Part shown: positions 18,365 through 29,178 of the stretch, piece after piece
Layout: each line of letters begins with the position of its first letter
Position numbering within the stretch: position 1 is the first letter of the stretch
Source of the DNA: Streptococcus mitis
GTDB taxonomy: Bacteria > Bacillota > Bacilli > Lactobacillales > Streptococcaceae
Assembly: GCF_002860865.1 (NCBI RefSeq)
Contig: NZ_PKIE01000002.1
Span: 124,001 to 188,000 of the forward strand
DNA length: 64,000 bases
Reading direction: 5' to 3'
Notes under the pieces: generated by a model
Seen by the model: only the letters and a program-made list of their open reading frames with translations
What the model was told of the DNA's origin: nothing
Database searches by the model: none
Position numbers and translations under genes: made by a program

Positions 18365-19804
18365 ATGAATAAAAGTATGATTCGTTACCTCCTTTCAAAG
18401 TTACTTTTGATTGAAGCTGTTCTCCTCTTGGTTCCTGTGGCTATCGCTGTCTATTACCACGAATCGAGCCAAGTCTTTACAGCTCTCTTTACAACAATTG
18501 GAATTCTCGTATTACTAGGCGGTTCAGGAATTTTACAAAAACCAAAAAATCAACGGATTTATGCCAAGGAGGGAGTCTTGATTGTTGCCCTCTGTTGGAT
18601 CCTTTGGTCTTTCTTTGGCGGTCTCCCCTTTGTCTTTGCTAGACAAATTCCCAGCGTTATCGATGCCTTTTTTGAAATCAGTTCTGGCTTTACAACTACT
18701 GGAGCAACTATTCTGAACGACGTTTCGGTTCTCAGTCGTTCCCTCCTCTTCTGGCGCAGTTTTACCCACTTGATTGGAGGGATGGGGGTGCTTGTTTTTG
18801 CACTTGCTATTATGGACAATGCCAAGAATAGTCACCTAGAAGTGATGAAGGCTGAGGTTCCTGGCCCTGTTTTTGGTAAAGTAGTATCCAAACTAAAAAA
18901 CACTGCCCAGATTCTCTATCTCCTTTATCTAGCTCTCTTCTCCCTCTTTGTCATCATCTATTATCTAGCTGGCATGCCCCTATTTGATAGTTTTGTCATT
19001 GCCATGGGGACAGCAGGTACAGGAGGCTTTACCGTCTATAACGATGGAATCGCCCACTATGGTAGCTCACTGATTACCTATCTGGTTAGTATAGGAGTTT
19101 TGGTTTTTGGGGTAAATTTCAATCTCTACTACTACCTTATGCTCCGTCGCGTCAAGGCCTTCTTTGGAGATGAAGAACTTCGGGCTTACTTGGTCATCGT
19201 GATGGTTTCTACAGGCTTGATTAGCCTCAATACCCTCTATCTCTACCCAGGATTTTCCAAGAGCTTTGAAATGGCCTTCTTCCAGGTTTCCAATATCATT
19301 ACAACGACTGGTTTTGGTTACGGAGACATTACCAACTGGCCCCTCTTCTCCCAGTTTATCCTCCTCTTCCTCATGGGAATCGGTGGTTCTGCTGGTTCAA
19401 CCGCAGGTGGACTCAAGGTTATTCGAGGCCTCATCCTTTCAAAAATTGCTAAAAATCAGATTTTGTCAATCCTATCTCCCCACCGTGTTTTGACCCTCCA
19501 TGTTAATAAAACGGTGATTGACAAAGATACCCAGCATAAGATTCTCAAGTACTTTGTCATCTATTCTATGATTTTGCTAGCGCTTATCTTTATTGTCAGC
19601 CTAGATAGCAATGATTTTCTGGTTGTAACCAGTGCTGTCTTTAGCTGTTTCAATAATATAGGACCTATTCTAGGAACCACTTCTAGCTTTGCAATCTTTA
19701 GTCCTATCTCAAAAATTCTCCTCTCCTTTGCAATGATTGCAGGGCGCTTGGAGATTTATCCAATCCTACTTCTCTTTATGAAGAGAACTTGGTCTAAGAG
19801 ATAA
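18365..19804 (+). CDS. trkH: Trk potassium uptake channel TrkH
   Basis: This 479-aa integral membrane protein has four M1-P-M2 repeats. Pore loops with a selectivity-filter glycine appear in SSGFTTTGATIL (about 100-111), GTAGTGGFTVYNDG, ITTTGFGYGDITNW and FNNIGPILGTTSSF. The cytoplasmic side docks TrkA. Start ATG at 18365 follows the trkA stop directly. A stem terminator follows the gene. Confidence 0.94.
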   Translation: MNKSMIRYLLSKLLLIEAVLLLVPVAIAVYYHESSQVFTALFTTIGILVLLGGSGILQKPKNQRIYAKEGVLIVALCWILWSFFGGLPFVFARQIPSVIDAFFEISSGFTTTGATILNDVSVLSRSLLFWRSFTHLIGGMGVLVFALAIMDNAKNSHLEVMKAEVPGPVFGKVVSKLKNTAQILYLLYLALFSLFVIIYYLAGMPLFDSFVIAMGTAGTGGFTVYNDGIAHYGSSLITYLVSIGVLVFGVNFNLYYYLMLRRVKAFFGDEELRAYLVIVMVSTGLISLNTLYLYPGFSKSFEMAFFQVSNIITTTGFGYGDITNWPLFSQFILLFLMGIGGSAGSTAGGLKVIRGLILSKIAKNQILSILSPHRVLTLHVNKTVIDKDTQHKILKYFVIYSMILLALIFIVSLDSNDFLVVTSAVFSCFNNIGPILGTTSSFAIFSPISKILLSFAMIAGRLEIYPILLLFMKRTWSKR

Positions 19805-19810
19805 AATACA

Positions 19811-19845
19811 ACCACACCTTGTATCTAACAAAGTGTGGTGTTTTT
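19811..19845 (+). terminator. Terminator of trkAH
   Basis: The arms accacaccttg and caaagtgtggt pair with bulges and are followed by gtttttatttt. Confidence 0.75.
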
Positions 19846-19851
19846 ATTTTC

Positions 19852-20001
19852 ATACTCTTCGAAAATCTCTTCAAACCACGTCAGCTTCGCCTTGCCGTAG
19901 AAATATGTAACTGACTTCGTCAGTCTTATCTACAACCTCAAAGCAGTGCTTTGAGGTTGCAGATAAAGCTGACGTGGTTTGAAGAGATTTTCGAAGAGTA
20001 T
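19852..20001. repeat. Palindromic BOX element with boxA at both ends
   Basis: The left end atactcttcgaaaatctctt with caaaccacgtcagc and the right end gctgacgtggtttg with aagagattttcgaagagtat are inverted copies of boxA, about 35 bp each. The centre holds actgacttcgtcagt and cctcaaagcagtgctttgagg, both self-complementary. The whole 150-bp unit can fold into one long stem. It lies between the convergent trkH and pfl ends. Confidence 0.88.
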
Positions 20002-20019
20002 TAAGGAATTTAAGATCCC

Positions 20020-20052
20020 AAAAAACAACCCTCAGTCGACTGACCGAGGGTT
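20020..20052 (-). terminator. Terminator of pfl
   Basis: Minus strand AACCCTC (20046-20052) pairs with GAGGGTT (20027-20033) and is followed by GTTTTTTGG, 27 bases after the pfl stop. Confidence 0.85.
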
Positions 20053-20078
20053 CCTTATTTCATTATTCAAGAACTTGA

Positions 20079-22403
20079 TTAGCTCAACGCATCCAAGGCA
20101 TCATCCATTGAAAGAACTTCGTGGAAGACACGTTGTGTCAATTCAGTTTTTTGTTCTGGAGTGAGGTATTTAGTGTTTACACAGTATCCAGAGATACGTA
20201 CGATAACGTCTTCACCTGACATGATCTTTTCGTAAACATCGTTCAAGTCCATAACGTTCAAGTTAACGTGTTGTCCACCGTTTTCAAAGTAACCATCAAG
20301 GATTGTTACCAAGTTATCAACTTGTTCGTCACGAGTCTTACCAAGAGCGCGAGGTGAAACTTGAGTAGTCAATGAGATACCATCAGCTGCATAGCTAAAG
20401 TCAAGGCTAGAAAGTGAGTTTAAGTTTTGCAACCATCCACCTTTAGCTTTATTTGATGGGTTAGCACCTGGTGAGAAGAATTCAAGTTTAGACAAGTTCA
20501 CAGAACCATCTTCGTTGAGGTATACACCTTTGTGGACTGGTGAGTTACCAGTTTGTTTAGAGTAAGCAACGTTAGATGTGATTGTCAATAGTGATACAGT
20601 AGCTTCTGCGTCTTTGTAAAGTTTGTGGCTACGTAGACGAGTTGTGTAAGCTTCGATCAACCATTCTGCCAATTCATTTGAACGTGGGTCATCTTCACCC
20701 CAACGTGGGTATTCTCCGATTGTTTCGTAATCGTAGATGTAGCCATTTTCATCACGGATTGGTTTAACTGTAGCGTATTTGATAGCTGCCAATGTATCAA
20801 CAGTGTTGGCAAATCCACAGATACCAAATCCCATGTTAGCACGTTGTTTAGTTGGCAAGAAGGCCATTTGAACAGCTTCGTAGTTGTACTTATCAGTCAT
20901 GTAGTGGATGATGTTCAAAGCATCTACGTAAGTGTCAGTCAACCAGTCAAGAGATTTTTCAAAGTTAGCTTTAACTGATTCAAATTCAAGAACTTCGTCA
21001 CGGATTGGTTCGATGTCAAATACTTTGTAGTCTTTGTGAACATCGTCGTAACCACCGTTAAGTCCAGTAAGAAGGGCTTTCAATACGTTTACACGCGCAC
21101 CGAAGTACTGGATGTTGTGGCGTTGTTCTTCATTTTCTGGGTCAAGTGGAGACACACAGCATGAGATACAGCTCATTTCACCATATCCGTCTTTAGCCAT
21201 TGTTGTTACACCTTCGTATTGGATAGAAGAGTGTTTGTGGCTCATGTGCATACAGTAGCGACGGAAGTTGTATGGCAATTTATCAGTCCAAAGAACTGTC
21301 AAGTTTGGTTCTGGAGAGTTACCGATGTTGTCAAGAGTGTTCAAGAAACGGTAGTCCATCTTAGTAACACGGTGACGACCGTCGTTACCCATACCAGCCA
21401 TAGAAGTTGTGATGAAAGTTGGGTCACCTGAGTACAATTGGTCGTAAGCTTTTGTACGAGCAAATTTAACTGTACGAAGTTTCATAACGAAATCATCAAC
21501 GAATTCTTGGATTTCTGATTCAGTAAATGTACCACGAGCAAGGTCACGTTCTGCAAAGATGTCCAAAACGATTGGCACACGACCTAGAGATGTAGCAGCA
21601 CCGTTGATAACACGGCAGACAGACATGAAGGCGATGTTAACCCATTGGATAGCTTCTTTAACGTTCATCGCTGGTTTGCGAACGTCAACTCCGTAAAGGT
21701 CACCCAAACGAACAACTTGTTGCAATGCTTGGTATTGAAGGTTGATTTCTTCACGAAGACGGATTGTTTCTTCATCGATTTCTTCGATTGCGTTCCAGTC
21801 GTTTACTTTTTCTTGCATCAAGTAGTCTGCACCGTAAAGAGCAAGACGTGCGTAAACACCGATGATACGTCCGCGTGAGTATGCATCTGGAAGACCAGTT
21901 ACAGTGTGTGCGTGACGTGCGCGACGAATGTTTGAAGTGTAGGCACGGAAGATACCGTCGTTAACTGTTGTTACGTATTTAGTGAAGATTTCGTGAACAG
22001 CTGGGTCTGGTTCGTATCCATTTTCTTTCAAAGTAGTTTCAGCCATACGGATACCACCTTTTGGCATGAAGTTCAATTTGAAAAGTTCATCGTTTTGGAT
22101 ACCGAAGATAACTTCGTTTTCTTTGTCGATAAATCCAGCAGGGATATCAGCGATAGATGTTGGACGAGTGTCCATTGGGAAACGAGTTTCTTCGTAGTGA
22201 GCCTTAGTTTCTTCTACAATTTTTTTGATGTGAAGTGAACGTTCTGTTGGTCCTGCAAGGAAGCTTTCGTCTCCATCGTAAGGTGTGTAGTTAGCTTGTA
22301 CAAAGCGTGATACACTTGCTTTTTCTTTCCAATCTACTCCTTTGAAGCCTTCCCAAGCTTTATCAAAAATATCTTGTGCTTCAACAACTGTCTTAACAAC
22401 CAT
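20079..22403 (-). CDS. pfl: Formate C-acetyltransferase (pyruvate formate-lyase)
   Basis: Pfl (774 aa) converts pyruvate and CoA to acetyl-CoA and formate during mixed-acid fermentation using a glycyl radical. The active-site pair CISCC (two adjacent Cys within [14 protein letters not shown]) and the radical glycine loop [18 protein letters not shown] near the C-terminus are intact. The ATG at 22403 with GAGG upstream gives the usual length; the in-frame extension to 22439 lacks a site. Single-gene unit with its own promoter, cre site and terminator. The activating enzyme gene is not adjacent. Confidence 0.97.
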   Translation of the reverse strand: MVVKTVVEAQDIFDKAWEGFKGVDWKEKASVSRFVQANYTPYDGDESFLAGPTERSLHIKKIVEETKAHYEETRFPMDTRPTSIADIPAGFIDKENEVIFGIQNDELFKLNFMPKGGIRMAETTLKENGYEPDPAVHEIFTKYVTTVNDGIFRAYTSNIRRARHAHTVTGLPDAYSRGRIIGVYARLALYGADYLMQEKVNDWNAIEEIDEETIRLREEINLQYQALQQVVRLGDLYGVDVRKPAMNVKEAIQWVNIAFMSVCRVINGAATSLGRVPIVLDIFAERDLARGTFTESEIQEFVDDFVMKLRTVKFARTKAYDQLYSGDPTFITTSMAGMGNDGRHRVTKMDYRFLNTLDNIGNSPEPNLTVLWTDKLPYNFRRYCMHMSHKHSSIQYEGVTTMAKDGYGEMSCISCCVSPLDPENEEQRHNIQYFGARVNVLKALLTGLNGGYDDVHKDYKVFDIEPIRDEVLEFESVKANFEKSLDWLTDTYVDALNIIHYMTDKYNYEAVQMAFLPTKQRANMGFGICGFANTVDTLAAIKYATVKPIRDENGYIYDYETIGEYPRWGEDDPRSNELAEWLIEAYTTRLRSHKLYKDAEATVSLLTITSNVAYSKQTGNSPVHKGVYLNEDGSVNLSKLEFFSPGANPSNKAKGGWLQNLNSLSSLDFSYAADGISLTTQVSPRALGKTRDEQVDNLVTILDGYFENGGQHVNLNVMDLNDVYEKIMSGEDVIVRISGYCVNTKYLTPEQKTELTQRVFHEVLSMDDALDALS

Positions 22404-22458
22404 GTTAATGTCCTCTTTTTTCTTTCTAGTAACAACCATCTGTTACATTCATGAGACA

Positions 22459-22488
22459 AGTATACCATACAGTAATCGTTTTCAACAA
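22459..22488 (-). promoter_or_regulatory. pfl promoter with overlapping CcpA cre-like site
   Basis: Minus strand -35 TTGTTG (22483-22488), 18-base spacer and -10 TATACT (22459-22464). Between them TGAAAACGATTACT (22471-22484) matches 13 of 14 positions of the cre consensus TGWAANCGNTNWCA, so CcpA binding would touch the promoter directly. Confidence 0.65.
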
Positions 22489-22602
22489 GCGGAATATCCC
22501 TATTTTTACACTTTCTTTTCTAAAACAGTCTGTATTTCGTTCCAAACTGTATTATATTTTTGAAAAAAATAAAGCCTTTTTTCCTTTTTTCAGAAAAAAG
22601 GG

Positions 22603-22608
22603 TATAAT
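22603..22608 (+). promoter_or_regulatory. dinB -10 box
   Basis: TATAAT 33 bases ahead of the dinB ATG. The -35 region is a T-tract with no good match. Confidence 0.5.
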
Positions 22609-22640
22609 AAAAGAAAATAAGCAGTAAAAAGGTGCTAGGC

Positions 22641-23702
22641 ATGTTGATTTTTCCTTTGTTAAATGATCTGTCAAGAAAAATCATCCACATTGACATGGAT
22701 GCCTTTTTTGCTGCGGTGGAAATCAGAGATAATCCTAAACTCAGAGGAAAACCTGTCATTATCGGAAGCGACCCTCGGCAAACAGGTGGACGGGGAGTCG
22801 TTTCTACCTGTAGCTATGAGGCACGAGCTTTTGGTGTCCATTCTGCCATGAGTTCCAAGGAAGCCTATGAACGCTGTCCCCAGGCCGTCTTCATCTCAGG
22901 AAATTATGAAAAATACAAAGCTGTGGGACTACAGATTCGAGCTATTTTTAAGCGCTATACAGATTTAATAGAACCTATGAGCATTGACGAAGCCTATTTG
23001 GATGTAACAGAAAATAAACTCGGTATCAAATCAGCGGTCAAAATCGCTCGCCTCATTCAAGAGGATATCTGGCAAGAACTCCATCTAACTGCTTCTGCTG
23101 GCGTTTCCTACAACAAATTCTTAGCTAAAATGGCTAGTGATTATCAAAAACCACATGGTCTGACAGTGATTCTACCTGACCAGGCTGAGGACTTTCTAAA
23201 ACAAATGGATATTTCCAAGTTTCATGGAGTAGGAAAAAAGACAGTGGAAAGACTTCATCAAATGGGTGTTTTTACCGGCGCTGATCTACTTAAAGTTCCT
23301 GAAATGACCCTAATAGACCGTTTTGGAAGACTGGGCTATGACCTTTATCGAAAGGCTCGTGGCATTCACAACTCTCCAGTCAAATCCAATCGTATTCGTA
23401 AATCAATCGGCAAGGAAAAAACCTATGGAAAGATTCTCCGTGCCGAAGAAGACATCAAAAAAGAGCTGACTCTCCTATCAGAAAGAGTCGCTCTCAATCT
23501 CAGTCAACAAGAAAAAGCTGGAAAAATTGTCATTTTGAAAATTCGCTACGAGGACTTTTCAACTCTCACTAAACGAAAAAGTCTAGCTCAAAAAACACAG
23601 GATGCTAGTCAGATAAGCCAAATAGCCCTACAACTCTATGAAGAATTAAGCGAGAAAGAAAGAGGTGTCCGCCTGCTAGGGATTACCGTGACTGGATTTT
23701 AA
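22641..23702 (+). CDS. dinB: DNA polymerase IV
   Basis: DinB (353 aa) is a Y-family translesion polymerase. Catalytic Asp residues sit in [14 protein letters not shown] (about 13-26) and [10 protein letters not shown] (about 110-119). HhH motifs follow ([15 protein letters not shown]) and the little-finger domain begins near [12 protein letters not shown]. The ATG at 22641 has AAAAAGG upstream; a GTG at 22632 is in frame but poorly placed. It is transcribed away from pfl and convergent with uppP. No LexA- or ComX-type box was seen in front of it. Confidence 0.95.
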   Translation: MLIFPLLNDLSRKIIHIDMDAFFAAVEIRDNPKLRGKPVIIGSDPRQTGGRGVVSTCSYEARAFGVHSAMSSKEAYERCPQAVFISGNYEKYKAVGLQIRAIFKRYTDLIEPMSIDEAYLDVTENKLGIKSAVKIARLIQEDIWQELHLTASAGVSYNKFLAKMASDYQKPHGLTVILPDQAEDFLKQMDISKFHGVGKKTVERLHQMGVFTGADLLKVPEMTLIDRFGRLGYDLYRKARGIHNSPVKSNRIRKSIGKEKTYGKILRAEEDIKKELTLLSERVALNLSQQEKAGKIVILKIRYEDFSTLTKRKSLAQKTQDASQISQIALQLYEELSEKERGVRLLGITVTGF

Positions 23703-23735
23703 AACCTTGAAGAGCTGTCCCTTCAAGGTTTTTCT
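23701..23735. terminator. Bidirectional terminator between dinB and uppP
   Basis: AAACCTTGAAG and CTTCAAGGTTT pair perfectly and are flanked by A and T runs suitable for both strands. Confidence 0.88.
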
Positions 23736-24580
23736 TATACAAATAAACGGACAAAACTGTAAAGTAGCAAAACACTACCAAGCACGATGCGGTATTTACC
23801 AAAAAGGGTAAAATCGTGTTTTTTCACATAGCTGGTCAAAAAGCGAATAGCCACCATACTAACTGCAAAAGCTACTCCCATCGCAACCAAGAGCAAGAAC
23901 AATTGCCCAAAACTCAAGAGCTGTCCTGCTTTCACAAATTTGAAAATCTTTAAGGCACTAGCTCCAAACATAACAGGAATTCCAAGATAGAAGGTAAATT
24001 CTGTCACAACTGAACGACTGGTTCCATTCAACAAACCACCGACAATCGTTGCACCAGAACGACTGGTTCCTGGTAAAAGGGCAAGAACTTGGAAGAGTCC
24101 GATATAGAAAGCTGTCGTATAAGGAAGCTTGTCCAACTCTGTTACACTTGGTTCAATAGCACGAGCTTTATTGCGCTTTTCCAAATAGATAAAGGCAATC
24201 CCATAAATAATCAACATGAGAGCAACTGAAACCATGTTATGGAAGTGGGTATCAAACCAATCATCAAATTTAAAGACGGCAAGCAAAGGTAAAGTGGCAA
24301 CCAAGACCTTCAACCACAGTCTCCAAGTCTTACGAACTTCCTGCTTGTCCTTTGTCGATTTAAAAGGATTGAGCTTATTAAAGTAAATGACCATGACTGC
24401 TAAAATAGCACCAAGCTGAATCACAACATTAAACATAGACATAAAGGCTTCATTCTGATTTTGGTATTGGATAAACTCCTCTGCTAAAATCAAGTGACCT
24501 GTACTGGAAATCGGCAACCATTCCGTAATTCCTTCAACAATACCGAAGAAGATAGATTTTAAAATTTCAATAAGATACAT
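23735..24580 (-). CDS. uppP: Undecaprenyl-diphosphatase
   Basis: UppP/BacA (281 aa) dephosphorylates undecaprenyl pyrophosphate to recycle the lipid carrier of wall synthesis, and its level affects bacitracin tolerance. Motif 1 [15 protein letters not shown] (about 16-30) and motif 2 [11 protein letters not shown] (about 180-190) hold the catalytic Glu, Ser, His and Arg. About eight membrane helices are seen. AAAAAGGAGTAATCT precedes the ATG. Confidence 0.96.
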   Translation of the reverse strand: MYLIEILKSIFFGIVEGITEWLPISSTGHLILAEEFIQYQNQNEAFMSMFNVVIQLGAILAVMVIYFNKLNPFKSTKDKQEVRKTWRLWLKVLVATLPLLAVFKFDDWFDTHFHNMVSVALMLIIYGIAFIYLEKRNKARAIEPSVTELDKLPYTTAFYIGLFQVLALLPGTSRSGATIVGGLLNGTSRSVVTEFTFYLGIPVMFGASALKIFKFVKAGQLLSFGQLFLLLVAMGVAFAVSMVAIRFLTSYVKKHDFTLFGKYRIVLGSVLLLYSFVRLFV

Positions 24581-24640
24581 AGATTACTCCTTTTTCTATC
24601 TTCCATTATAGCATATTTTTTCAGCCAGTGATAGCTCTCT

Positions 24641-26530
24641 TTAAAAGGCGCCGATACTGCCGCCACCTCCGCCTCCAGAGAAGCCACCGCCAGAACTTCC
24701 ACTTCCAGAAGATACGGAGTAGGTACTTGCTGTATTTGCGACACTGGCATAATGGCTCATTTGCGCGCTTGAATGATAAAACATACTGTGCCAGCCATAA
24801 GCTACATATAGATTGATATCTGGATTTTCCACTTGAATCTGATGAACCTTCATCAAATGGCTGACCTTGTCCGCATAGCCAAATAAGGTCGCATAGACCA
24901 AGAGGCGATTCCAGACCACAATACTTTCCAACTCTGCCTGATCCAATCGCGCAATCTCCCGCAACATATTTTCAAAACTGGTCCAGAGGTAGTATACTTC
25001 TGCTCCTGCTTCATTTAGGACACCATCACGATTATCTAGTCGAAGCTTCCAATAATAGAAAACAGCCAAAACCAAACCTAGAAAACCAAGTATTGGCAAG
25101 GGGATGTAAAGATAGCCATAAACATCCAAACTGTACAAGAACAAACCAAATCCGATAAATAGGGACAAGATAGTCAAGACACCCATACCTACTTGCAAGG
25201 CCTTTTCCCCACCGGTTAAAGGACGATAATAATCTGGAAGTTCCCAGAAGGAAACTCGATTTCTCACTCCTTCTTGCATCTGGTTCAATACTTCTTCAAA
25301 AGAAGATTTGAGCTGACGCCCCTTTGCTTGAATCCGTTTTTCATCAGAGACTTTTGCTCTACGATAAAGACTATCAGATACCTTGTAATCCGCAAACAAA
25401 TTGGAAAGAGTTGCTTCTTTTTTGCCTGAAAAAGCTAGATTTAGGCAGTCTTTCTCAAAACTGGACAAACCATCTTCTTTTACCAGCCTCAAACCAACTG
25501 CATCTCCTTCTGAAATGATAGAGACATTCCCACGATCTATCACATCTAGCAAGGTAGCTTGAATAAGTTGGTCAAAGGTAAATTTACCTGCTCCTTTGGC
25601 TAGAGGACTCACTTCCTCCAAGGAGGTCGAGTATACTGCTTCTGATAAAACCATAGGCTCTAATTCCATTGGTGGCTCATAGAGACGATGATTTTTGGCA
25701 TATTTGACTGAAGGAGTGGTCTTTCTTCTATAAATAAAATAGAAGCAGACACTCAATAACAAGGAGATAGAAAGTATCGAAGGGAAGACCCAAGTAAGGA
25801 GTTGTTTACTCTGATTCTTTTCTCTGACAATCGAGTCTTCTATCTTATTAAACTCTTCTAAACGATTCCCTTTCAATCCCTGATTCGTAGCATTAGCAAA
25901 ATCGGTCCGAGGCCAGTAGGCATGCAATTCAACTCCACGCTTAGCTGGAAGATTGTCCAAACGAATAGTATAATCAAGGCTACTCTTTTCAATCGTTCCC
26001 TCTCTAAAAAGTTTGCCTGTATGGAAAAAGAGTTTTTCAGCCCCCTTGTCTCCCCTTACATGAAATTCAAACTTTCCAATAGCCCCTGAACTATCTGTTA
26101 AAGGTTGCCAATTTAATTCAGCAATGTCATCATATAGAAAAAGCAAATTCTTTAAGTTCCAGACAAGGTCAACTTCAACTGTGTCGCCTTCTTGACCTGG
26201 ATTATAAACTTTAACAGTATAACCATCTGCTCCTTCTATCACTTCGCTAGTAACGTCTGCTAGTTCAGCACCGTTTTTCGCAGCCTGAACCTTTGGATGA
26301 GGATCAATGTCAAATCCACTAGGCATCTTGCCAGCACGTCCAAGTCCCACGATTTGGCCCTTAAAGTCCTCCTCAAACTGGTAAACTATCTTCTGTCTAA
26401 ATTCTGCCGTATTGTCTGCATGAATATACAAATCCCCTTGGTAAGAGTTTATCTTGAAATCAATGGCAAAAACAGAGAGTGGCAGAAGGCAAAACAAGCC
26501 TAACACCAGTAAGAAAAAAGTTTTTTTCAT
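24641..26530 (-). CDS. DUF2207 membrane protein with Gly/Ser-rich tail
   Basis: This 629-aa protein has a cleaved signal peptide (MKKTFFLLVLGLFCLLPLSVFA). A large extracellular beta-rich DUF2207 domain follows (about 25-230), then a membrane helix (LTWVFPSILSISLLLSVCFYF) and a long cytoplasmic winged-helix-like part. A pair of helices (about 450-500) and a closing low-complexity tail of Gly, Ser and Phe (SSGGGFSGGGGGGS) end the chain. The family is widespread in streptococci and its function is unknown. ATG at 26530 follows GGGGG; a TTG codon just upstream is less likely. No partner gene overlaps it. Confidence 0.88.
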   Translation of the reverse strand: MKKTFFLLVLGLFCLLPLSVFAIDFKINSYQGDLYIHADNTAEFRQKIVYQFEEDFKGQIVGLGRAGKMPSGFDIDPHPKVQAAKNGAELADVTSEVIEGADGYTVKVYNPGQEGDTVEVDLVWNLKNLLFLYDDIAELNWQPLTDSSGAIGKFEFHVRGDKGAEKLFFHTGKLFREGTIEKSSLDYTIRLDNLPAKRGVELHAYWPRTDFANATNQGLKGNRLEEFNKIEDSIVREKNQSKQLLTWVFPSILSISLLLSVCFYFIYRRKTTPSVKYAKNHRLYEPPMELEPMVLSEAVYSTSLEEVSPLAKGAGKFTFDQLIQATLLDVIDRGNVSIISEGDAVGLRLVKEDGLSSFEKDCLNLAFSGKKEATLSNLFADYKVSDSLYRRAKVSDEKRIQAKGRQLKSSFEEVLNQMQEGVRNRVSFWELPDYYRPLTGGEKALQVGMGVLTILSLFIGFGLFLYSLDVYGYLYIPLPILGFLGLVLAVFYYWKLRLDNRDGVLNEAGAEVYYLWTSFENMLREIARLDQAELESIVVWNRLLVYATLFGYADKVSHLMKVHQIQVENPDINLYVAYGWHSMFYHSSAQMSHYASVANTASTYSVSSGSGSSGGGFSGGGGGGSIGAF

Positions 26531-26597
26531 CAACTAAGCCCCCTTTTTATCTTTGCTATCATTATATCATTTTTTCTCAAGTAAGGGCTTACCTATA

Positions 26598-26626
26598 TTG
26601 AAAAATAGAGTTTTTTTCGATAAAAT
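26598..26626 (+). promoter_or_regulatory. Promoter of the amino-acid ABC importer
   Basis: -35 TTGAAA (26598-26603), 17-base spacer and -10 TAAAAT (26621-26626). Confidence 0.7.
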
Positions 26627-26668
26627 AGGAGACAGTTATTTTTTAATAGATTAGAAATAGGAGAAATC

Positions 26669-28234
26669 ATGAGAAAAATATACTTATCTATTTTCACAAG
26701 TCTCTTGCTGATGCTGGGACTTGTCAATGTTGCCCAAGCCGATGAATATTTACGCATCGGGATGGAAGCAGCATATGCTCCCTTTAACTGGACTCAGGAC
26801 GATGATAGCAATGGAGCTGTCAAAATCGATGGAACTAACCAGTATGCTAACGGATACGATGTTCAAATCGCCAAGAAAATCGCTAAGGACTTAGGTAAAG
26901 AACCTTTGGTTGTTAAAACCAAGTGGGAAGGTCTAGTCCCTGCCCTTACTTCTGGTAAGATTGACATGATTATCGCAGGTATGAGTCCTACTGCCGAACG
27001 CAAACAAGAAATTGCCTTTTCAAGCAGCTACTACACTAGCGAACCTGTCCTACTAGTCAAAAAAGATTCTGCCTACGCAAATGCTAAATCTTTGGATGAC
27101 TTTAACGGTGCAAAAATCACTTCTCAACAAGGTGTCTACCTTTATGACTTGATTGCACAAATCCCAGGCGCTAAAAAAGAAACTGCCATGGGAGACTTCG
27201 CTCAAATGCGCCAAGCTCTTGAAGCTGGTGTCATCGATGCTTATGTTTCTGAACGCCCAGAAGCACTGACTGCTGAAGCTGCGAACTCTAAGTTTAAGAT
27301 GGTCCAAGTAGAACCAGGTTTCAAAACTGGGGAAGAAGATACAGCTATCGCCATCGGACTTCGTAAAGATGACAATCGTATTAGCCAAATCAATGCCAGC
27401 ATTGAAACCATTTCAAAAGACGACCAAGTTGCCTTGATGGATCGTATGATCAAGGAACAACCTGCCGAAGCTACAACAACTGAAGAGACTAGCAGTAGTT
27501 TCTTTAGCCAAGTCACTAAAATTCTTTCTGAAAACTGGCAACAACTCTTGCGTGGTGCTGGTATCACTCTTTTAATCTCTATAGTCGGAACCATCACAGG
27601 TCTCATTATTGGACTTGCCATTGGTGTTTTCCGTACTGCTCCCCTCTCTGAAAATAAAGCTATCTACGGCCTACAAAAACTAGTCGGCTGGATCCTCAAT
27701 GTCTATATTGAAATTTTCCGTGGTACACCAATGATTGTTCAATCGATGGTTATCTACTATGGAACTGCCCAAGCTTTCGGTATCAACCTTGACCGTACAC
27801 TGGCTGCTATCTTCATCGTTTCAATCAACACTGGTGCCTACATGACCGAAATCGTCCGTGGTGGTATCCTAGCAGTTGACAAGGGACAATTTGAAGCTGC
27901 GACTGCTCTTGGTATGACTCATAACCAAACCATGCGTAAGATTGTCCTACCTCAAGTAGTCCGTAACATCCTACCAGCAACTGGTAATGAATTTGTCATC
28001 AATATCAAAGATACATCTGTATTGAACGTTATCTCAGTTGTCGAACTTTATTTCTCAGGAAACACCGTGGCAACTCAAACCTATCAATACTTCCAGACAT
28101 TTACAATCATCGCCGTGATTTACTTTGTCCTCACCTTCACCGTAACACGTATCCTACGCTTCATCGAGCGCCGAATGGACATGGATACCTATACTACAGG
28201 TGCTAACCAAATGCAAACGGAGGATTTGAAATAA
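26669..28234 (+). CDS. Polar amino-acid ABC transporter, fused substrate-binding protein and permease
   Basis: This 521-aa protein joins two functions. Residues 1-24 are a signal peptide ending in AQA. Residues about 28-265 form a family 3 solute-binding domain ([37 protein letters not shown]). A permease of the HisM/GlnP type follows with three or more helices. Its EAA loop [21 protein letters not shown] lies near 410-430. The bound amino acid is not determined; glutamine or another polar residue is likely. The stop overlaps the ATPase start (TAATG). Confidence 0.92.
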   Translation: MRKIYLSIFTSLLLMLGLVNVAQADEYLRIGMEAAYAPFNWTQDDDSNGAVKIDGTNQYANGYDVQIAKKIAKDLGKEPLVVKTKWEGLVPALTSGKIDMIIAGMSPTAERKQEIAFSSSYYTSEPVLLVKKDSAYANAKSLDDFNGAKITSQQGVYLYDLIAQIPGAKKETAMGDFAQMRQALEAGVIDAYVSERPEALTAEAANSKFKMVQVEPGFKTGEEDTAIAIGLRKDDNRISQINASIETISKDDQVALMDRMIKEQPAEATTTEETSSSFFSQVTKILSENWQQLLRGAGITLLISIVGTITGLIIGLAIGVFRTAPLSENKAIYGLQKLVGWILNVYIEIFRGTPMIVQSMVIYYGTAQAFGINLDRTLAAIFIVSINTGAYMTEIVRGGILAVDKGQFEAATALGMTHNQTMRKIVLPQVVRNILPATGNEFVINIKDTSVLNVISVVELYFSGNTVATQTYQYFQTFTIIAVIYFVLTFTVTRILRFIERRMDMDTYTTGANQMQTEDLK

Positions 28235-28974
28235 TGACACAAGCAATCCTTGAAATTAAACACCTCAAAAAATCCTATGGCCAAAACGAAGTGCTAAAAG
28301 ACATTTCTCTCACCGTCCACAAGGGAGAGGTTATCTCTATCATTGGAAGCTCTGGAAGCGGGAAATCGACCTTCCTACGCTCCATTAACCTACTTGAAAC
28401 GCCAACTGATGGACAAATCCTTTATCATGGACAAAACGTCCTCGAAAAAGGCTATGACCTCACGCAATACCGTGAAAAGTTGGGAATGGTGTTCCAATCC
28501 TTTAACCTCTTTGAAAATCTCAACGTTCTTGAAAATACAATCGTCGCTCAGACAACTGTCCTTAAACGCGAACGTACAGAAGCTGAAAAAATTGCTAAAG
28601 AAAACCTGGAAAAGGTCGGCATGGGAGAACGCTACTGGCAAGCGAAACCAAAACAACTCTCAGGTGGTCAAAAACAACGTGTGGCCATCGCTCGTGCCCT
28701 TTCCATGAATCCTGACGCCATTCTCTTTGATGAACCAACATCAGCTCTCGATCCAGAAATGGTTGGAGAGGTCCTCAAAATCATGCAGGATCTGGCTCAA
28801 GAAGGCTTGACTATGATTGTCGTAACTCATGAAATGGAATTTGCCCGTGATGTCTCTCACCGTGTTATCTTCATGGATAAGGGTGTAATCGCTGAAGAAG
28901 GCAAGCCAGAAGACCTCTTCACCAATCCTAAAGAAGACCGTACAAAAGAGTTCCTTCAACGCTATCTCAAATAA
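28234..28974 (+). CDS. Polar amino-acid ABC transporter ATPase
   Basis: This 246-aa ATPase is of the GlnQ/HisP class. Walker A is GSSGSGKST (about 38-46), the Q-loop is MVFQSFNLF, the signature LSGGQKQR, Walker [15 protein letters not shown] and the H-loop [12 protein letters not shown]. It powers the fused binding protein-permease with which it overlaps by one base. A terminator follows. Confidence 0.95.
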   Translation: MTQAILEIKHLKKSYGQNEVLKDISLTVHKGEVISIIGSSGSGKSTFLRSINLLETPTDGQILYHGQNVLEKGYDLTQYREKLGMVFQSFNLFENLNVLENTIVAQTTVLKRERTEAEKIAKENLEKVGMGERYWQAKPKQLSGGQKQRVAIARALSMNPDAILFDEPTSALDPEMVGEVLKIMQDLAQEGLTMIVVTHEMEFARDVSHRVIFMDKGVIAEEGKPEDLFTNPKEDRTKEFLQRYLK

Positions 28975-28979
28975 AAAGA

Positions 28980-29009
28980 AAAGGCTGCATCAATCGTGCA
29001 GTCTTTTTG
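28980..29009 (+). terminator. Terminator of the amino-acid ABC operon
   Basis: AGGCTGCA and TGCAGTCT pair (one G-U) and are followed by TTTTTG. Confidence 0.85.
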
Positions 29010-29017
29010 TTGTCCTC

Positions 29018-29130
29018 ATACTCTTCGAAAATCTCTTCAAACCACGTCAGCTCTATCTGCAACCTCAAAACAGTGTTTTGAGCAGCCTACGGCTAGCTTC
29101 CTAGTTTGCTCTTTGATTTTCATTGAGTAT
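29018..29130. repeat. BOX element (short form)
   Basis: The left end is boxA (atactcttcgaaaatctctt, then caaaccacgtcagct). The right end is the other terminal module (agcttcctagtttgctc, then attttcattgagtat). The middle holds aaaacagtgttttg. At 113 bp the boxB-like part is reduced or absent. Confidence 0.85.
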
Positions 29131-29178
29131 CAAAATGAAAAGGCAGACCTTATTCAAGAATCCGCCATTATCCAAAGA

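Noticed and set aside
22641..22649. dinB as a competence (ComX) gene
   Set aside because: No TACGAATA box in front; a TATTCGTA inside the coding region (about 23394) is not at a promoter position.
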